DNA from: an uncultured Alphaproteobacteria bacterium
GTDB taxonomy: Bacteria > Pseudomonadota > Alphaproteobacteria > RF32 > CAG-239
NCBI GenBank assembly: GCA_944392285.1
Contig: CALXWF010000023.1
Coordinates: forward strand, 1 to 17,602
Reading direction: 5' to 3'
DNA: 17,602 bases
Position 1 is the first letter of the stretch; every line of letters begins with the position of its first letter. Below the pieces are notes generated by a model, which made no database searches, was not told the DNA's origin, and was given only the letters and a program-made list of their open reading frames with translations. Below, piece after piece: positions 16,348-17,602 of the stretch. Made by a program: the position numbers and the translations under genes.

Positions 16348-16578
16348 ATGTTTGGCGGATTTTGGGAATGGGTTTTGATTATTTTGGTTTTTGTCGTTAT
16401 TTTTAATGCCGACAAAGTTCCCGGTTGGGTTGCTTTGATGAAAAGCAAGTCTAAGCCGGCAATGGAGCTTTTGGAAAAAGGCAAGGCCGAACTTGAGAAA
16501 AAAGTAGCTAAAGTTAAAGAAAAAGCACAAAAACAAACTGCTGCCAAAAATGAAAAAACAGAAGATAAAAAAAGATGA
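16348..16578 (+). CDS. TatA/TatB-like small membrane protein, divergent
   Basis: The 76-residue protein has TatA/B architecture: a short N-terminus, one transmembrane helix (about 6-19, WEWVLIILVFVVIF), a hinge, an amphipathic segment (about 26-50) and a charged Lys/Glu-rich tail. TatA/B proteins form the Tat translocation pore or receptor for folded proteins. Two points are odd. The helix is followed by NADKVP where TatA has an FG hinge and TatB a GP hinge. Glu7 near the start of the helix resembles the TatB glutamate, while the W-x-W pattern resembles alphaproteobacterial TatA. Its place after nagZ supports a Tat origin, since tatABC follow nagZ-scpA-scpB in many alphaproteobacteria. No tatC is visible. 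It could instead be a generic small membrane protein. Confidence 0.65.
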   Translation: MFGGFWEWVLIILVFVVIFNADKVPGWVALMKSKSKPAMELLEKGKAELEKKVAKVKEKAQKQTAAKNEKTEDKKR

Positions 16579-16610
16579 AGAATAGTCTTTTTAGCCTTTG
16601 AATTTATTTT

Positions 16611-16636
16611 GCCGCCGCTTTGTCGGCGGCTTTTTT
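16611..16636 (+). terminator. Strong intrinsic terminator of the SPOR - M50 - nagZ - tat-like unit
   Basis: A 7-bp all-GC stem (GCCGCCG at 16611-16617, CGGCGGC at 16624-16630) with a CTTTGT loop is followed by six T. It ends the plus-strand unit 33 bases after the Tat-like stop codon. Confidence 0.93.
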
Positions 16637-16640
16637 ATGC

Positions 16641-16669
16641 TTGATAGATAAAAAAGATGTGGATTTAAA
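16641..16669 (+). promoter_or_regulatory. Possible promoter of the 143-residue protein
   Basis: TTGATA (16641-16646) and TTTAAA (16664-16669) are separated by 17 bases. The position, between the preceding terminator and the gene, fits, but the -10 match is modest. Confidence 0.35.
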
Positions 16670-16714
16670 TTTTTCTTCGTGATAACATATAGTTAGTATC
16701 ATTGGAGAAAAGCA

Positions 16715-17146
16715 ATGAGTATAGCCCCGACCAGAAAAGTATCAGGCTCCGCATCTCCGACCCGTCGGGTTGAACGCGGTTATGCCCACGGTGAAGGCGG
16801 TGAGCCTTTTGTTGAAATGGTTGATACCCAAAACAATGTATCAATCCGTGATGATGTGCGTGATAATGAAGGACGTTCAAAACAGTCTTACACGCCCAAT
16901 GAAGAAAAAGAAGATAAGCCCCAAATTTCATCAGGAACAGCCTATATTCCCAGTGCGATTGAAGCCTTAAGCGCCAGCGGTGTTTATGACCAGCCGCAAC
17001 CGGATAATCGTCATTTGAAAGTGGGTGTTTATGATAATAATCAGTCCATTATTCAAGAAGACAGCAAAGAACGCAGCGGGCAAAATTATCTGAAACATCT
17101 GTATGAAAAAAACGCCGTTGTGGAAGAGGTTGATGAGTTAGCATAA
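16715..17146 (+). CDS. Hypothetical hydrophilic protein, 143 residues
   Basis: I do not recognise this protein. It is preceded by a GGAGA site and bracketed by two strong terminators, so it is probably an independently transcribed real gene. It has no signal peptide, transmembrane segment, Cys or Trp, and is rich in charged residues, Ser, Gln and Asn, suggesting a largely disordered soluble protein. The N-terminus has two PTR(K/R)V units (residues 5-9 and 15-19), and the C-terminal half has two GVYD units (89-92 and 104-107). The segment YIPSAIEALSASGVYD (77-92) looks the most ordered and may form a short helix. The C-terminus is acidic (VVEEVDELA). Base composition resembles the neighbours, with no sign of transfer. 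No function is proposed. Confidence 0.75.
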   Translation: MSIAPTRKVSGSASPTRRVERGYAHGEGGEPFVEMVDTQNNVSIRDDVRDNEGRSKQSYTPNEEKEDKPQISSGTAYIPSAIEALSASGVYDQPQPDNRHLKVGVYDNNQSIIQEDSKERSGQNYLKHLYEKNAVVEEVDELA

Positions 17147-17173
17147 AAAAGCCCGCTCTAAGCGGGTTTTTTT
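17145..17173. terminator. Bidirectional terminator between the hypothetical gene and malQ
   Basis: CCCGCT (17152-17157) pairs with AGCGGG (17161-17166), with six A on the left (17145-17150) and seven T on the right (17167-17173). The layout serves both convergent genes. The loop is three bases, or five if the innermost pair opens. Confidence 0.9.
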
Positions 17174-17179
17174 GAGCTT

Positions 17180-17602
17180 TTAGCCGCGTTCTTTTCTGAT
17201 AGCTGCAATGTTGCGCACAAAAGCAATATCACTCTCCAGACGCTCTAACGGGACCGGGAGTTTGCGACGCCAGTTTGGATGTTGCTCTTTATCGGTTCCT
17301 GGAAGATTTTGCATTTTTTCAACATGAAGAATATCTTCCAATTGTGCCAAAAAGGCTTTTGAGGATGAGCGCGCCACATAGCGATGCACGGCTTCTTCTA
17401 TGCCTTCGGGGTAACCTTCACCATAAATATAATTGCCTTTGCGCAAATTGTCTTCCGGCCAAACACCGTTGCTGTCTAAGGCAAAAAGAAGTTTCCAACG
17501 GTCAAGCTCACGCTGCTTATAAGCTGCCGCCTTAGCATTATCATCCGGAATAATCCCCAAACTGCGTGAGAGCTCAATATCATAGCCAAACCACCACATT
17601 CT
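17180..17602 (-). CDS. malQ: 4-alpha-glucanotransferase (amylomaltase), C-terminal part only
   Basis: Glycoside hydrolase family 77 enzyme that transfers alpha-1,4-glucan segments during maltodextrin or glycogen metabolism. Only the last 141 residues are in the window; the frame continues past the right edge, so the Met near the edge is internal. The recognisable part is the C-terminal signature: AQLEDILHVEKMQNLPGTDKE followed by HPNWRRKLP, which in MalQ closes the barrel, plus the upstream WWFGYDIELSRSLG segment. The catalytic residues lie outside the window and cannot be checked. It is convergent with the hypothetical gene and unrelated in function to the envelope unit. Confidence 0.85.
   Translation of the reverse strand, partial: RMWWFGYDIELSRSLGIIPDDNAKAAAYKQRELDRWKLLFALDSNGVWPEDNLRKGNYIYGEGYPEGIEEAVHRYVARSSSKAFLAQLEDILHVEKMQNLPGTDKEQHPNWRRKLPVPLERLESDIAFVRNIAAIRKERG

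Noticed and set aside
15973..16536. 187-codon minus-strand open frame across the end of nagZ and the Tat-like gene
   Set aside because: It is antisense to two well-supported genes, spans the boundary between them and has no family resemblance.
16579..16714. Possible small RNA gene between the Tat-like gene and the hypothetical gene
   Set aside because: The only clear structure is the terminator at 16611-16636; the remaining bases are explained by the leader of the next gene, with no separate promoter-terminator pair.

Overview
The window looks like a chromosomal housekeeping region of an alphaproteobacterium with moderate GC, probably an uncultured host- or gut-associated lineage; the lineage is an inference. 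The evidence is a 55-residue ribosomal protein L33 of the alphaproteobacterial, cysteine-poor type, an ATP synthase beta subunit with a Lys/Ala/Thr-rich N-terminal extension (also known in Brucella and relatives), priA directly upstream of the atpHAGD(C) cluster, and a dgt - SPOR - nagZ - tat-like gene order that resembles a known alphaproteobacterial arrangement with some members missing. No tRNA, rRNA, IS element, prophage or CRISPR array was seen, and there is no gene-free stretch over 300 bases.

Layout. Bases 14-6956 (minus strand) carry priA followed by the F1 genes atpH, atpA, atpG and atpD. A ribosome-binding site at the left edge suggests that atpC follows outside the window. xerC (7075-8028, plus) diverges from priA and converges on rpmG (8079-8246, minus), with a bidirectional terminator between them. 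Bases 8368-12380 (minus) are a tight three-gene unit: xth (exonuclease III), rnr (RNase R) and an S41 peptidase that lacks a PDZ domain. dgt (12446-13603, plus) diverges from xth. Bases 13691-16578 (plus) form a compact envelope unit: SPOR-domain membrane protein, M50 site-2 protease, nagZ and a TatA/B-like small membrane protein, ended by a strong terminator. A 143-residue protein of unknown function (16715-17146) and the C-terminal end of a convergent 4-alpha-glucanotransferase (malQ) close the window.

How the genes work together. The left block supplies the F1 part of the proton-driven ATP synthase. PriA and XerC serve replication restart and chromosome dimer resolution; xth and dgt serve DNA repair and dNTP control; rnr serves RNA turnover. 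The SPOR - M50 - NagZ - Tat-like unit is plausibly concerned with septal peptidoglycan, envelope proteolysis and muropeptide recycling. I found no convincing new multi-gene system. The points most worth following up are the divergent TatA/B-like protein in a locus lacking the expected scpA, scpB and tatC, the PDZ-less S41 peptidase coupled to RNase R, the unknown 143-residue protein, and a hairpin at the ribosome-binding site of the SPOR gene.
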